Positions 8,192 to 16,308 are shown, numbered from the stretch's first letter. The stretch: DNA of 64,000 nt from Chelativorans xinjiangensis (GCF_009812055.1 NZ_WQNH01000047.1:1-64000); one strand, 5' to 3'. The notes: generated by a model from the letters alone, not told the origin. A program made the numbers and translations.

Positions 8192-8408
8192 CGGCCTTGG
8201 CCCTATTTACCCAATTCGCAAGCACGGTAATCTTGTCTGGGCCGTCTTCTCTGGGCGTACGTTCGATCACCTTGCTGATAGCAGCCCGGCCAAGAGCGAC
8301 AGTCCTCCGATGGGCGTCTATCGCCGCGTCGAGGGACAGATATTCATCCCCAATGCGCCGACCATCGTGGCCGTACACGCGAATGTGCTGGTAGGGCATC
8401 ATGCTCAT
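8184..8408 (-). CDS. Small protein of the virion cassette
   Basis: A 74-residue protein, MSMMPYQHIRVYGHDGRRIG at the start, with a mixed alpha/beta pattern and a basic middle. No family is recognised. It overlaps the upstream gene by ATGA and the downstream gene by eight bases, which implies translational coupling in the cassette. Confidence 0.55.
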   Translation of the reverse strand: MSMMPYQHIRVYGHDGRRIGDEYLSLDAAIDAHRRTVALGRAAISKVIERTPREDGPDKITVLANWVNRAKADA

Positions 8409-8587
8409 GGATTGCCCTCCTCTAGCACGCGCTCAAGCTGGGCTTGCTCGGCCTCGGCCAGCCGGTTCCATTCCTCTTCGAAGGTCTTGAAGGCGTCCTT
8501 GCGCCTGTCATGCTGGCGGAGGAGACGCATAATCAACGCGGCCTGCGAGGCCCGAATGACATGCAAGGGCATGCGGTTCGCGCTCAT
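8405..8587 (-). CDS. Small helical protein of the virion cassette
   Basis: A 60-residue, strongly charged helical protein; the second half (FKTFEEEWNRLAEAEQAQLE) has heptad character. It overlaps both neighbours by ATGA. It may be a chaperone-like or assembly peptide, but that is only suggested by its composition. Confidence 0.5.
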   Translation of the reverse strand: MSANRMPLHVIRASQAALIMRLLRQHDRRKDAFKTFEEEWNRLAEAEQAQLERVLEEGNP

Positions 8588-9087
8588 AGCGGAAGCTCCC
8601 CGGCATTGCCGACCATCGCCCTCAAGGCTTCGATCTGCTGCGGCGTGAATGCCGCCTTCGCCTTCTTCGCACGTTCCTGTGCCTCCTTCTCTGCGGCTTC
8701 AGCTTTGGCCTTCTGCTCGGCCTCAAGGGCCCTGCGCTCGGCCTCTTCTTCGGCACACCACTTGGCTTCTTGCTTCTTTCGCTCGGCCCTCTCGGCAGCT
8801 TCCCGCTCGGCCTCTTCCCGCCTGCGCTTAAGTTCCTTCTCCGGGATGGCGAAATTGCTGAAGGGCTCCGCAGCTTCTTTCACTTTCGTGGACACGAAAG
8901 CCTTAGCCCGGCTTGCCTCTATCAGCGCCTCAAGCTCCTGCACGCCAGCACCGAAGTGCAACCGGGCCAATTCATCGAGGGCCGTGAGCAGAGAGATAGC
9001 CTTCTTGTTCTCTTTCGAGCGAGGGTCCGCACCAAGCACCTTGGGAAGTTTCGTGTGATGGACTTTCCTATCGGGATAAAGGGGCAT
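8584..9087 (-). CDS. Coiled-coil protein of the virion cassette
   Basis: A 167-residue protein. About residues 85-145 are an uninterrupted Lys/Glu/Arg/Ala helix with repeated AEREAAERAE-type heptads, and a short globular N-terminal part precedes it. No catalytic motif is present. Long charged helices are common in phage scaffold and tail-assembly proteins. It overlaps the next gene by ATGA and is 62 bp from the previous one. The family is not recognised. Confidence 0.6.
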   Translation of the reverse strand: MPLYPDRKVHHTKLPKVLGADPRSKENKKAISLLTALDELARLHFGAGVQELEALIEASRAKAFVSTKVKEAAEPFSNFAIPEKELKRRREEAEREAAERAERKKQEAKWCAEEEAERRALEAEQKAKAEAAEKEAQERAKKAKAAFTPQQIEALRAMVGNAGELPL

Positions 9088-9149
9088 CGGTCTTCATCTC
9101 TCTAAGCTGCCGGTTACGCAAAGATTGCACGTCTGCGGCGTGTCATCTG

Positions 9150-9410
9150 CTATCTTCCTCGGTGCGGCTGGGTCGGAAAGAGCTTCTGTTGAGCCTTGTC
9201 ATTTGCGGAAAGGCGCTGTTGCTTGCGAGCACGGACTAGTGAGCCAAGCGAGGTATGCCCGGATGGCACTTCCCCATCGGCTCCCGCGAACGCGGCGGCC
9301 TCTTCGGCATTGCTGAAAAAGCGCGTCGTGCCTGCGATGGGCTGGCCGTCTCGGTCGATCTGCACGGCGCTATTCTGGCCGTAGTGTCCGTAGGTCCAAC
9401 GTCCCCTCAT
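9150..9410 (-). CDS. Small protein of the virion cassette
   Basis: An 86-residue protein, MRGRWTYGHYGQNSAVQIDR at the start, then a short beta-type segment and a basic C-terminus (PTQPHRGR). No domain is recognised. It overlaps the upstream 68-codon gene by ATGA. The function is unknown. Confidence 0.5.
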   Translation of the reverse strand: MRGRWTYGHYGQNSAVQIDRDGQPIAGTTRFFSNAEEAAAFAGADGEVPSGHTSLGSLVRARKQQRLSANDKAQQKLFPTQPHRGR

Positions 9411-9613
9411 TTCCGCACCCCATCGGGCACATAGCGACCGGGGTTGCGCTTGTTCTCCTGCATGATCCGTTCATGCCTGCGCGTGAACTCTGGAGGAGGC
9501 ATATCGAGCTTCTTAAAGCCCGTCTTCGCCTCCTCGCCGTCCATGAGACGCTGGAGCGGTTTCTTGTCCCAACCCTTCGGGCCAGCCTTCCGGCTTCGGT
9601 TGATGCTGGTCAT
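9407..9613 (-). CDS. Small basic protein of the virion cassette
   Basis: A 68-residue basic protein with many Lys and Arg (start MTSINRSRKAGPKGWDKKP) and a RRHERIMQENKRNPGRY helix near the end. It overlaps both neighbours by ATGA. The charge would suit nucleic-acid or virion packing, but nothing proves this. Confidence 0.5.
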   Translation of the reverse strand: MTSINRSRKAGPKGWDKKPLQRLMDGEEAKTGFKKLDMPPPEFTRRHERIMQENKRNPGRYVPDGVRK

Positions 9614-9795
9614 TTCGTCTGCAATCCCTTGCTGGGCCGGTTGTTGTAGGTAGAAGGCTTGACGATGCCCTTCGGAAACGGATCGGCCTTTTTGCCGAAC
9701 ATCAAATTGCCCGACATGATCGGACCTTGGGCGTCCGTAATCACCTTACGGTTTGCCGCGGCACGCGCTTTCATCGATGGGAAGTCGGTAGGCAT
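9610..9795 (-). CDS. Small basic protein of the virion cassette
   Basis: A 61-residue protein starting MPTDFPSMKARAAANRKV. The frame is open to 9960, but the upstream part looks non-coding in composition, and GGAG ten bases before 9795 supports this start. It overlaps the next gene by ATGA. The function is unknown. The 170 bases between its start and the scaffold-like gene hold nothing recognisable; in a complete podovirus, head genes would be expected in this part of the operon. Confidence 0.5.
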   Translation of the reverse strand: MPTDFPSMKARAAANRKVITDAQGPIMSGNLMFGKKADPFPKGIVKPSTYNNRPSKGLQTK

Positions 9796-9967
9796 TGGTT
9801 CAATCTCCGTGTTGTTAAGAGGGAAGCCGGGAGGAGCGCCACACGCGGCAAGGCAAGAAGCAGGCGGCTCAAACTCCCGGTATGGGGCGACCAATTGCAC
9901 GCAGACCAAGCGCGGGGGCCCACATCGCAAATCCCCACACAAGGCGGCTGGCCGCTCCATCTCGCGT

Positions 9968-10453
9968 TTACTCCGCCTGGGGCCGGCGCCGAAACTGCAA
10001 ACCCGCTTCCCGGCGAGCCTGCTTACGCTGCTTTAGGACGTCGCCCATACTCCCCTCAGGAAATCCCGTCTCCTGGTTGATCCGGGGTCGGCGGTTTGGC
10101 TGGCCGAAGGGTTCACCATCCTGCGGGAACTGGCCTGACGGCTCCGGCCCATTGCCAAGCCGCTCGATACGATCCCGGACAAGCCCAGCTAGCTTCTCAC
10201 TGGCTTCAGCAACCGGGATATCGGCCAAGTCTTTCATGTTGGCGTTCAGCACGGCCTGCACCACGTCATGGTCTTGGGGATTGATATCCTTATGCTGGCC
10301 ATAGAAGCCGTTCCAGAATTGCTGCTGACCCTGATGTTGAGTGTAAGCTTGCGTCACCTGTTGGACGGCCTCTTGCACGGCTTCCTGCTTAACGCGCTTG
10401 AGCGTGCCGTCTGCATCTCTATAGAGGTCGTCAGAATAGCTACCTTCAGGCAT
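9968..10453 (-). CDS. Scaffold-like acidic/Gln-rich protein
   Basis: A 161-residue hydrophilic, helical protein that opens the leftward virion cassette. Residues about 15-45 are Gln/Glu-rich (RVKQEAVQEAVQQVTQAYTQ), a helical region follows at about 60-95, and the tail is Pro/Gly/Arg-rich. The composition and first position resemble capsid scaffolding proteins, yet no capsid gene follows. AAAGGA stands about nine bases upstream of ATG 10453. It is divergent from the gene at 10589, with a candidate operator between them. The scaffold idea is weak inference. Confidence 0.55.
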   Translation of the reverse strand: MPEGSYSDDLYRDADGTLKRVKQEAVQEAVQQVTQAYTQHQGQQQFWNGFYGQHKDINPQDHDVVQAVLNANMKDLADIPVAEASEKLAGLVRDRIERLGNGPEPSGQFPQDGEPFGQPNRRPRINQETGFPEGSMGDVLKQRKQARREAGLQFRRRPQAE

Positions 10454-10537
10454 TTCATAAGTCCTTTCGAAGAAACCGGGTGAGCGGGCGGGTTCCGCCG
10501 CGCTATCGGGATGATTTTCGGCTGATCGACCGGTATT

Positions 10538-10570
10538 TTGCAAGTGAGATTTGTATTATACTATACAAAT
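10538..10570 (+). promoter_or_regulatory. Promoter with overlapping operator-like inverted repeat
   Basis: TTGCAA (10538) and TATACA (10562) are 18 bases apart. An inverted repeat with 8-bp arms, ATTTGTAT and ATACAAAT around a 6-bp centre (10549-10570), covers the -10. It lies between the divergent virion cassette and the 113-residue gene, so it is a good candidate switch site. Confidence 0.5.
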
Positions 10571-10588
10571 ATGATGCAAAGGTGCAGG

Positions 10589-10930
10589 ATGATGGCCGGA
10601 AAAATCCAGAATGCGATGCTTGAATACTTCGCAAAAGCATTCTCACTCGAAAAACCCCTTCAAAGGGTCTTGGACGTGAGGCAGCTAGCGGAATTTTACT
10701 GTTGGGAATATCAAGACTACGACGACGAACAGCCGCCCACCGCAAGCGACATGCAGAAGGTCACGAGGGCTGCTTTGAAGATGGGACCGTACATGGGCTA
10801 CATGCCCTTTTACATCGGCCCTAAGCGGGAATTGCACTTCGCCCATTGGCAGGACGAACAAGCCTTGATCGCGCTGGGGGCGTTGAGCGCAGAACTCCAC
10901 AAGGGCAGGAATGCGGTTGGCAGCGCATAG
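10589..10930 (+). CDS. Unknown 113-residue protein, divergent from virion cassette
   Basis: A protein of unknown function with a central YCWEYQDYDDEQPPT stretch followed by DMQKVTRAALKMGPYMGYMPFYIG. The pattern suggests a small alpha/beta fold, perhaps a winged helix, but I cannot name a family. The start at 10589 (ATGATG) has AAAGG seven bases upstream; the frame is open to 10538. A promoter with an operator-like inverted repeat lies directly upstream. The position opposite the virion operon fits a phage regulator, which is inference only. Confidence 0.55.
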   Translation: MMAGKIQNAMLEYFAKAFSLEKPLQRVLDVRQLAEFYCWEYQDYDDEQPPTASDMQKVTRAALKMGPYMGYMPFYIGPKRELHFAHWQDEQALIALGALSAELHKGRNAVGSA

Positions 10931-11420
10931 GATTTATTGGCCCCGCTTCGCATCACGAAGCAGCCTCTACCCCGGCCAGTCAGCCCCCCAAATCCCCCAC
11001 AGCCTGCTATCCCGAAACAGAGACCGTAATGCGTTTTTGGGTACTCATTCGGATTGTTCCCTTCGGTACGCCGGCGGAGTGAGAAAGGGAGCGGGCCGAA
11101 GCCCGCCCCAGTTGCCCGCACGCTCGCGGCGGCGCCCAGCATCCAGTTTCGCGTATTTGCAGGCATGAGAACGGGCAGGGAACAGAGAATCACGTCATTA
11201 TAACGGCGCTTCACCTATCGCCATAAAACGGTCTGCGGTACGCTTCACTATTGGTTGTTGAGTCGCGTGCAAGTAGCGAGGCCCCCCAGACTGGTGGGTT
11301 CGGCCTCAAAGACAAATGTCGACGGCGTGGTAGTTGATTCGTATCCTCCACAGTTTGCCCCTCCTACAAACTGGATTCACGTCAGCTCACGATTCGTCGT
11401 TGTGTATTGGTGAGAAGAGT
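10931..11420. other. Non-coding gap within the element
   Basis: 490 bases without a supportable gene. It holds two stable hairpins: GCGGGC-CGAA-GCCCGC near 11090, and one near 11278-11308 with GAGGCC and GGCCTC arms. Neither has a T-run. A small RNA or an origin is possible but unsupported. Confidence 0.4.
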
Positions 11421-11633
11421 ATGACCGAAGATCAGTATTGGTCGGCCATTAGGAACCATTTCGGGCTGATACCTAGCAGGTTTCGTGCTGGTGATATGGT
11501 TGTGTGTCGTAACAGAGAGAACCAGCAGCAGTACGTTCGTGATCCTGCCGGAATGACGCCCGACGAACGAATCAACGAGTTAAGGAACCTGGCCGCCGTT
11601 ATGGATGTGGAGCCACCTACTACACTCTGCTAG
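11421..11633 (+). CDS. Small unknown element protein
   Basis: A 70-residue protein, MTEDQYWSAIRNHFGLIPSR at the start, with a short region VVCRNRENQQQYVRDPAG and a helical end. No family is recognised. The ATG at 11421 is chosen over the open frame from 11334 because a weak GAGAAGAG precedes it and the upstream part looks non-coding. Its end overlaps the convergent HicB-like gene by four bases. Confidence 0.45.
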   Translation: MTEDQYWSAIRNHFGLIPSRFRAGDMVVCRNRENQQQYVRDPAGMTPDERINELRNLAAVMDVEPPTTLC

Positions 11634-11875
11634 GCGGCACGTGTTACCGGCACAGCGACCCAAGGCGCCGGCACATGGGTATCGGCGGCCTCCGTTTCCG
11701 AAACGAGCACCTCTATGCCATCCGCTAGGTACATTACCCGGATGGCTTCGGGGATGTTCGCCATAACCGAAGCCTCGTCACGCCCGCTCACGTAGAGGCC
11801 CGGCAAATCGTTACTGGTCGCGTACACAAGGCTATTCGCCTTGGTTAGCGAGACATTGATAATCTTCGCCTTCAT
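11630..11875 (-). CDS. HicB/DUF1902-like single-domain protein
   Basis: An 81-residue protein with the small HicB/DUF1902-type fold: a first strand KIINVSLTKANSLVYATS, then NDLPGLYVSGRDEASVMANIPEAIRVM, as in HicB antitoxins. There is no HicA partner and no added DNA-binding domain, so it is an orphan. GGGAGG eight bases upstream of ATG 11875 decides the start; the frame is open to 11896. It may be a stray antitoxin or a regulator of element genes. Confidence 0.65.
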   Translation of the reverse strand: MKAKIINVSLTKANSLVYATSNDLPGLYVSGRDEASVMANIPEAIRVMYLADGIEVLVSETEAADTHVPAPWVAVPVTRAA

Positions 11876-12283
11876 TTTGTCAGTCCTCCCGCGCACGATC
11901 TCGCCCCCGCATTACCGGCCAGTTAACGCACGCGTACATAGGAGATGCTCCACAATGGCAACGTGTCAAGCGCATTGCAGCACGCTCTCTATGTATTTCG
12001 CAAGTGCGAACATATCAAGGCTGCGTTGCAAATGTCGCATATCAGGCTGGCGTAGAGCTTGTGGCTCAACCTCGTAGCTCCCTTCGTAAGCGCTGCGTTC
12101 TCACGCGCGGTGTGCTGATTGATGCGCCGAAACCGACACGCTTTGCCGTCCGCCCGCCGCCGTGGTCGCTCTGCGGAGCCGTTGCTGCACCGGAGACGGT
12201 CTGACAGAATCGCTCGCTGACGGCGCTTCTCCGTGCCGCTCTGACGATGCGCAAAAAGTGCGCAAGGCAACAGGAAATCCCAA
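11876..12283. other. Non-coding gap within the element
   Basis: About 400 bases with no convincing gene. A 41-codon plus-strand frame at 11954 has an AGGAG box but an improbable Cys/Ser-rich product. Two related stretches, CATATCAAGGCTGCG (near 12013) and CATATCAGGCTGGCG (near 12039), could be regulator sites. Confidence 0.35.
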
Positions 12284-12436
12284 ATGAACATCCCTGCAAA
12301 CTCCCCGATCCTTTCGGTTGCCACCCTGACAAACGGTCTACAAAAGATCACCCTGAAATCTGGCAAAACCATCACTGGGCTTTACGTCCCCGCCGCCTCG
12401 GCTTCTGCGGCCCACGCGGCAAAGTCCCTTCGATAG
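12284..12436 (+). CDS. Possible 50-residue protein
   Basis: A short frame giving a 50-residue peptide that begins MNIPANSPILSVATLTNGLQ and continues with KITLKSGKTITGLYVPAASA, a plausible beta-hairpin followed by an Ala-rich helix. AGGAAATCCC stands upstream at acceptable spacing. It runs convergent to the 113-residue Cys-protein gene and overlaps its 3' end. It has a natural residue composition but no family match. Confidence 0.35.
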   Translation: MNIPANSPILSVATLTNGLQKITLKSGKTITGLYVPAASASAAHAAKSLR

Positions 12437-12713
12437 GGACTAGCACGTAACCGCCATCATGCAGGGGGCTGCCCGGCTTACAATGCGCTAAGCGGTGGCC
12501 TCCTGCATCGTCCGGTAAGCTGTGGACGTGGCGGACCTCGCAGTAGGGGCAGTCAAAGGCCAAGCCGCTCTCTGTTCGCTCGCATTCTATGATGGGAACA
12601 CCGCCATTTTCACGGCGGCTTTCCTCGATCTCGGCCATGCATAGCAGGCGGTAGCGTTCGTATTCGTCCATGCTGTCGAGCATGGCGTGGAGTTGATCGA
12701 GCTTGGTGGTCAT
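12372..12713 (-). CDS. Small protein with CPYC/HC motif
   Basis: A 113-residue protein: an acidic helical N-terminus (about 1-35), then FDCPYCEVRHVHSLPDDAGGHRL and AHC, a possible zinc-binding cluster of the CxxC...HxC kind, and a basic tail (PRRRGRKAQ). It overlaps the upstream ATPase gene by ATGA, so the two are coupled. A nucleic-acid-binding helper of replication is a reasonable guess. The family is not recognised. Confidence 0.55.
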   Translation of the reverse strand: MTTKLDQLHAMLDSMDEYERYRLLCMAEIEESRRENGGVPIIECERTESGLAFDCPYCEVRHVHSLPDDAGGHRLAHCKPGSPLHDGGYVLVPIEGTLPRGPQKPRRRGRKAQ

Positions 12714-13930
12714 TGCCCCAAGCCTCCTTTCTTGAGTAGTTCCAGAGATGGGATGTCAACCTCGTCTGAGAGCTTCCAAAGCTTGTCGTTTATCCTTCCG
12801 CGTTGTGTAAGCTCCAAATCTTCAAGCTCCTCCAGAGCGCGCGCAACTGTGCTTCGTGGGATATGGGCGGCCTTCACAATATCCTCACGCTGCATCGCCT
12901 TTTCTTCGAGCAGGGCCAGCATGATGGCGAGGCGGCGTTGCTCGATGCTGTCGCGGGCGCAGCGCATAGCCGCCCGCATAGCCGCCTCACGGCTTAGGCC
13001 GATTGCCATCCCGCCCCGCACAAGCTGCTTCAACTGCTTCAGGAAGCGGGTTGGCTGCTCCGGTTCGTACATGCCAAGGAAGACGCCATCCTCCCGCCTA
13101 GCGGGCGTTCTCATCAGGGTGGCGATGTCAGCCACGTCTAGCAAGCGGTCCTCGTCCTCAACGGTAAGGGCGGGCAGGCTTTCCGGCTCGACGGCCTCTA
13201 GCAGCCCGGTCACGCACTCCGAAAGCTCGGCCCGCATTTGGACTTCATGTTCGCTATTGTCCCTCGCTTGGCGACCCTTCTCACGCCGATTTCGCCGGCC
13301 ATCCAGCCGTACAAGCATGAAGCGTTCGCCCATCTGGCTTATTACCCCATAATGGCGGTCATACTCTGAGGTGGAGGCTCCTATGATTGTGATGCGGCCT
13401 TCCCATTCTGTAGTTCTGCCGCCATCAGCGCCGGAGCTTCTGATCCAATACCCGTCGTAGATTTCCCGCAGTGCGGCTAGTATCTCCTGGCGGGCTTCGT
13501 AGGGACGGCTTAAGACGCTGGTGAAATCTTTCAGTATCAGTATTCCCCGATTACCCATCTTTCTGAGTATGCCGCCCGTACCGCCTTCCGCCTCTTTCTT
13601 GGGCGTGTGGCTCATGAGGGAGGATGCATTCGTCAAATGGCTTTCGAAGAAAGCCCCTTCCCTGAGCGACGTTACAGTTTCGGTTTTTCCGTCGCCGGAG
13701 CCGCCTATAATCATCAGCCAGACGGCCTCACCATCCAATTGTTGAACAGCGGCGGTTGCTAGAACGATGTCGAGGAATTCTAGATCATAGGCATCACTGA
13801 GCCACCGACGAAAGGTTTTTTGGACCGCTCGAAGTCTTTCCGCTTGCGGATTTGTGTCATGGTTAAGCTCAGCGGGAGGAGAAATCCCCGCTTGACTTCC
13901 GGAATCTGTCGGTGTACTCTCGCGTTGCAT
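12710..13930 (-). CDS. P-loop replication-type ATPase with C-terminal winged helix
   Basis: A 406-residue protein. The Walker A is GGSGDGKTE (about residues 77-85). It is followed by a conserved stretch GILILKDFTSVLSR (Walker B-like), then LAALREIYDGYW and GRITIIGAST, a pattern known from ATPases of phage, ICE and plasmid replication modules. The last 70 residues hold a winged helix, REDIVKAAHIPRSTVARALEELE. It is probably the element's helicase/primase-type replication ATPase, although a primase motif is absent. It lies behind a hairpin terminator and before the coupled Cys-protein gene. Confidence 0.7.
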   Translation of the reverse strand: MQRESTPTDSGSQAGISPPAELNHDTNPQAERLRAVQKTFRRWLSDAYDLEFLDIVLATAAVQQLDGEAVWLMIIGGSGDGKTETVTSLREGAFFESHLTNASSLMSHTPKKEAEGGTGGILRKMGNRGILILKDFTSVLSRPYEARQEILAALREIYDGYWIRSSGADGGRTTEWEGRITIIGASTSEYDRHYGVISQMGERFMLVRLDGRRNRREKGRQARDNSEHEVQMRAELSECVTGLLEAVEPESLPALTVEDEDRLLDVADIATLMRTPARREDGVFLGMYEPEQPTRFLKQLKQLVRGGMAIGLSREAAMRAAMRCARDSIEQRRLAIMLALLEEKAMQREDIVKAAHIPRSTVARALEELEDLELTQRGRINDKLWKLSDEVDIPSLELLKKGGLGQ

Positions 13931-13978
13931 ATGGAAATCCGACTGGCTGCTACAGGTTGCGGTTTCTATTTCTCCAGT

Positions 13979-14013
13979 AAAGGGGCCCTAGAGTTGCTGC
14001 TAGGGCCCTTTTT
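13979..14013. terminator. Bidirectional hairpin terminator
   Basis: The arms CCCTAG/CTAGGG, extended by GGG/CCC and A/T pairs, enclose an 8-base loop and end in a T-run on the plus strand. It separates two leftward genes, so on the minus strand it would act as an attenuator between the coiled-coil gene and the ATPase gene. Confidence 0.6.
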
Positions 14014-14019
14014 CTTGGG

Positions 14020-14223
14020 CTATTCCGCCTTCTCCTCTAGCGCCTCAACACGCTCCGCCAGCGTCACAAGCTCCGAATTTTCGGACGCTTCGAGCGCGCC
14101 AACTCGCTGGTGCAGATTGGACAACACGTGCAGGACGCCAGCCACGAACTTGCGCTGTGTGTCGGCGGTCCACGGGTTCGGCTCCTGCTCCGGTTGGGGC
14201 TGGGCTTGGCTATGCAAGTTCAT
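14020..14223 (-). CDS. Small coiled-coil protein
   Basis: A 67-residue protein. The N-terminus is Gln/Pro-rich; residues about 28-67 form a leucine-zipper-like helix (VLSNLHQRVGALEASENSE and LAERVEALEEKAE). It starts inside the end of the HTH gene, overlapping by 14 bases. It could be a dimeric accessory factor of excision or replication. No family is recognised. Confidence 0.5.
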   Translation of the reverse strand: MNLHSQAQPQPEQEPNPWTADTQRKFVAGVLHVLSNLHQRVGALEASENSELVTLAERVEALEEKAE

Positions 14224-14494
14224 CGTTCTCACTCCTGTTGTCTCCACTCTCGATAAGGTCCAGCCACGCGTGATAATCGCGGAGTCGGACAAGGGTGCTG
14301 CGGCCATGCTTGAAGGTGCGCAGACGGCCTTTTTGGATTTCCTCGTACACTTTCGTCTTCTGGAAGGGTGCCATGCGGATCACTTCCTTGAGCCGCAGCA
14401 ATTGCCGCGCGGGGTCGCCCATCGTGATTTCCGCTTGAAGGTCGGCTAGCCCTTTGAGGGCGCTATCTATCGTGTCGTGTGTGGGGGTTGCCAT
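14210..14494 (-). CDS. AlpA/excisionase-like HTH protein
   Basis: A 94-residue protein whose second half is an HTH_17-type domain: LLRLKEVIRMAPFQKTKVYE, then IQKGRLRTFKHGRSTLVR and a final helix. This is the layout of AlpA and excisionase proteins that work with P4-type integrases. ATG 14494 is preferred; the frame is open to 14614. It heads the leftward replication module and lies 360 bp downstream of the integrase gene. It may bind the attachment site or the early promoter. Confidence 0.7.
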   Translation of the reverse strand: MATPTHDTIDSALKGLADLQAEITMGDPARQLLRLKEVIRMAPFQKTKVYEEIQKGRLRTFKHGRSTLVRLRDYHAWLDLIESGDNRSENDELA

Positions 14495-14853
14495 CAAACA
14501 AGCCTCCGATAGGCACACTGAGTGCGCCGTTGTGGATCGGGTGGCCCCCTGAGGGGACCGTTTCGCTTGTTTGTTGGGGTTATTTTCAGCCTGCGTATGA
14601 GGCCGCCCCGTCATGGCTATTGTGCGGAATATCCGTTTCCGCCGAAGACCGTTCTAGCACGGTGCACCGCGCGATGTCTTTGCAAAATTTCATTGTTTTG
14701 ATGCAAGAAAACCGTGCCTTTCACGCAATCCATGCATGATCTATGCACGCCACACAGTGAAAACTCCCTGTTTGTGCGCTAATTGCAGGAAGCGCGCAAA
14801 AAGAAGGCCCCTGTTCGGGGCCAATCGTACACGCTCCTGGACGAAGCACGATT
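14495..14853. other. Intergenic control region, integrase to HTH gene
   Basis: About 360 bases with no gene. The right part holds the integrase terminator. The rest, AT-rich around 14685-14760, should contain the promoter of the leftward replication module. An imperfect repeat of TTGCA and TTTTG elements near 14680-14710 may be an operator. Confidence 0.4.
14796..14822 (-). terminator. Intrinsic terminator of the integrase gene
   Basis: GGCCCC and GGGGCC arms around a 5-base loop, followed on the minus strand by TTCTTTTT. It begins 32 bases after the integrase stop codon. Confidence 0.8.
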
Positions 14854-16164
14854 TTAAGCATGCACGGGACGAAGTTGCCGCACGTTGTCAGCCTCGACAA
14901 GCCCAACCAGCACGCGCAACCGGTTGTCCCATGCGGCTAGCGCCTGCTCAACGCGAGGGTCAAGCTTCGGCCTCACATAACGGCGTACGAGCGTGATGGT
15001 TGCTGCTGTCCCGCGTTGATGCCCGAGAACCGATGCAATCGTGTCCAGCGGGATTTCCAACTGCTCATCCATCTGCGTGGCGACCGTGCGGCGCAGATCG
15101 TGCGATGTGAAATGGGCGCAGGGCAGCTTGCGCTTATCGAGGGCTTTGCCCAGGTCGGTTGCTAAAAGTGGGCGATCCGACATAGCAGCTCGGAACAGCG
15201 GACCTTTGACCCATATATCAAGCTGCCTTTCCACGATCTCGCGGGCGAGGCCGACCAACGGCGTCACGCGCTCACGTTTGTTCTTCGACCGGGCGGCGGG
15301 AAGTGTCCAAAGGAGCTTTGTTTCGCCGTCCGCGTCTGGCTCGGTTTCGTGAAGTTCCGCCGCCGTCATTCCGCCGATCTCACCAATCCGCGCCCCGGTG
15401 CATAGCTGCAAGCGAAGGGCTGCAATACAGTCTGGCGGCATCGCTGCCGCTCCGGCATCGAACCATTCCCACAGCGCCTTAATCTCGTTGGGTGTGGGCT
15501 GCTCCTTCGCGTCACGCTCACCGCCTGTGAGCACCCGCTCACGTGGCTCGCCCCGGCCGTAGGTCTCCGTGCCGTCAACCGGATTGTGCGTCACATAGCC
15601 TTTCGAGAGGCCCCAACGGTACATCGTGCTGATCTGCTGGCGGCTAATCTCGGCTGCCCGCGCATGGCCCTTGTTATAGATAGCATCGAGCAACGCACTC
15701 ATATCGCTGCGCGTGAGGCTGTCGGCCTTCCTGTCGAGGTGCGGTTTCAGCACCCTGCGCAGACGCTTCATAATGTCATCCGCTGTGCGCAGTGGGCCAC
15801 CGTTGCGCTTCGGATGGGTGATTGACTTCTCATATTCGTCTAGCAGGAACGAGACGGTTTTTTCCGTCTGTTTGGCACGCCGTGCTTCGTCCTCTTCTGC
15901 GATCAAATCCCGGCCTTTGCTGGCAGCATTCATGATGTCGGCAGCGCGCTTGCGCGCATCTGCAAGCGTCCAAACGCCGTAGGCTCCGAGGGAGAGGCTC
16001 TTTGTTCCGGCCGCACCGCGAATGCGATACGACATGACGAATGTCTTACTTCCGGCTGGAGTGACGCGGAGCATCAATCCCGGCTGCTGCTCGTCTCCGA
16101 CGCGATAAGCCTTTGCCGAGGGCTTCTGTGCATTGATGAATGTGTCTGTGAGCTTCTTCTTCAT
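14854..16164 (-). CDS. Tyrosine integrase, P4 type
   Basis: A 436-residue site-specific recombinase. The N-terminal DUF4102 arm-binding domain (about 1-95) has KLTDTFINAQKPSAKAYRVG and SYRIRGAAGTKSLSLGAYG. A core-binding domain follows, then the catalytic domain with Arg in LQLCTGARIGEIGGM, HDLRR at about 360 and a Tyr late in RRYVRPKL. ATG 16164 has GGGAGCAGGG upstream; the frame is open to 16200. It almost certainly recombines the 20-bp repeat at 2858 and 17565. It lies 1.4 kb from the right end, with two cargo genes between, rather than against it. P4-type integrases usually target tRNA genes, so this site is unusual. Confidence 0.92.
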   Translation of the reverse strand: MKKKLTDTFINAQKPSAKAYRVGDEQQPGLMLRVTPAGSKTFVMSYRIRGAAGTKSLSLGAYGVWTLADARKRAADIMNAASKGRDLIAEEDEARRAKQTEKTVSFLLDEYEKSITHPKRNGGPLRTADDIMKRLRRVLKPHLDRKADSLTRSDMSALLDAIYNKGHARAAEISRQQISTMYRWGLSKGYVTHNPVDGTETYGRGEPRERVLTGGERDAKEQPTPNEIKALWEWFDAGAAAMPPDCIAALRLQLCTGARIGEIGGMTAAELHETEPDADGETKLLWTLPAARSKNKRERVTPLVGLAREIVERQLDIWVKGPLFRAAMSDRPLLATDLGKALDKRKLPCAHFTSHDLRRTVATQMDEQLEIPLDTIASVLGHQRGTAATITLVRRYVRPKLDPRVEQALAAWDNRLRVLVGLVEADNVRQLRPVHA

Positions 16165-16308
16165 TATCCCTGCTCCCGTCCAAGTGTTGTGTAGCAACAA
16201 TATAGGACCTGGGAGAGTCGCTGCCTACTGGGGAAAAAGCCGCCCTCTCGGCGCTTGCTTGTCGTCCCGCGCCTCAAGAGGTACTCTTTGCACTTGGGAG
16301 GGCTAGTC

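Noticed and set aside
9796-9960. An N-terminal extension of the 61-residue gene up to 9960
   Set aside because: The added part has no ribosome-binding site of quality and a Cys/Pro/Ala composition unlike the neighbouring genes; GGAG before 9795 fits better.
11278-11308. Terminator or small RNA in the element gap
   Set aside because: The hairpin is stable but lacks a T-run and a promoter of its own, so no RNA gene is called.
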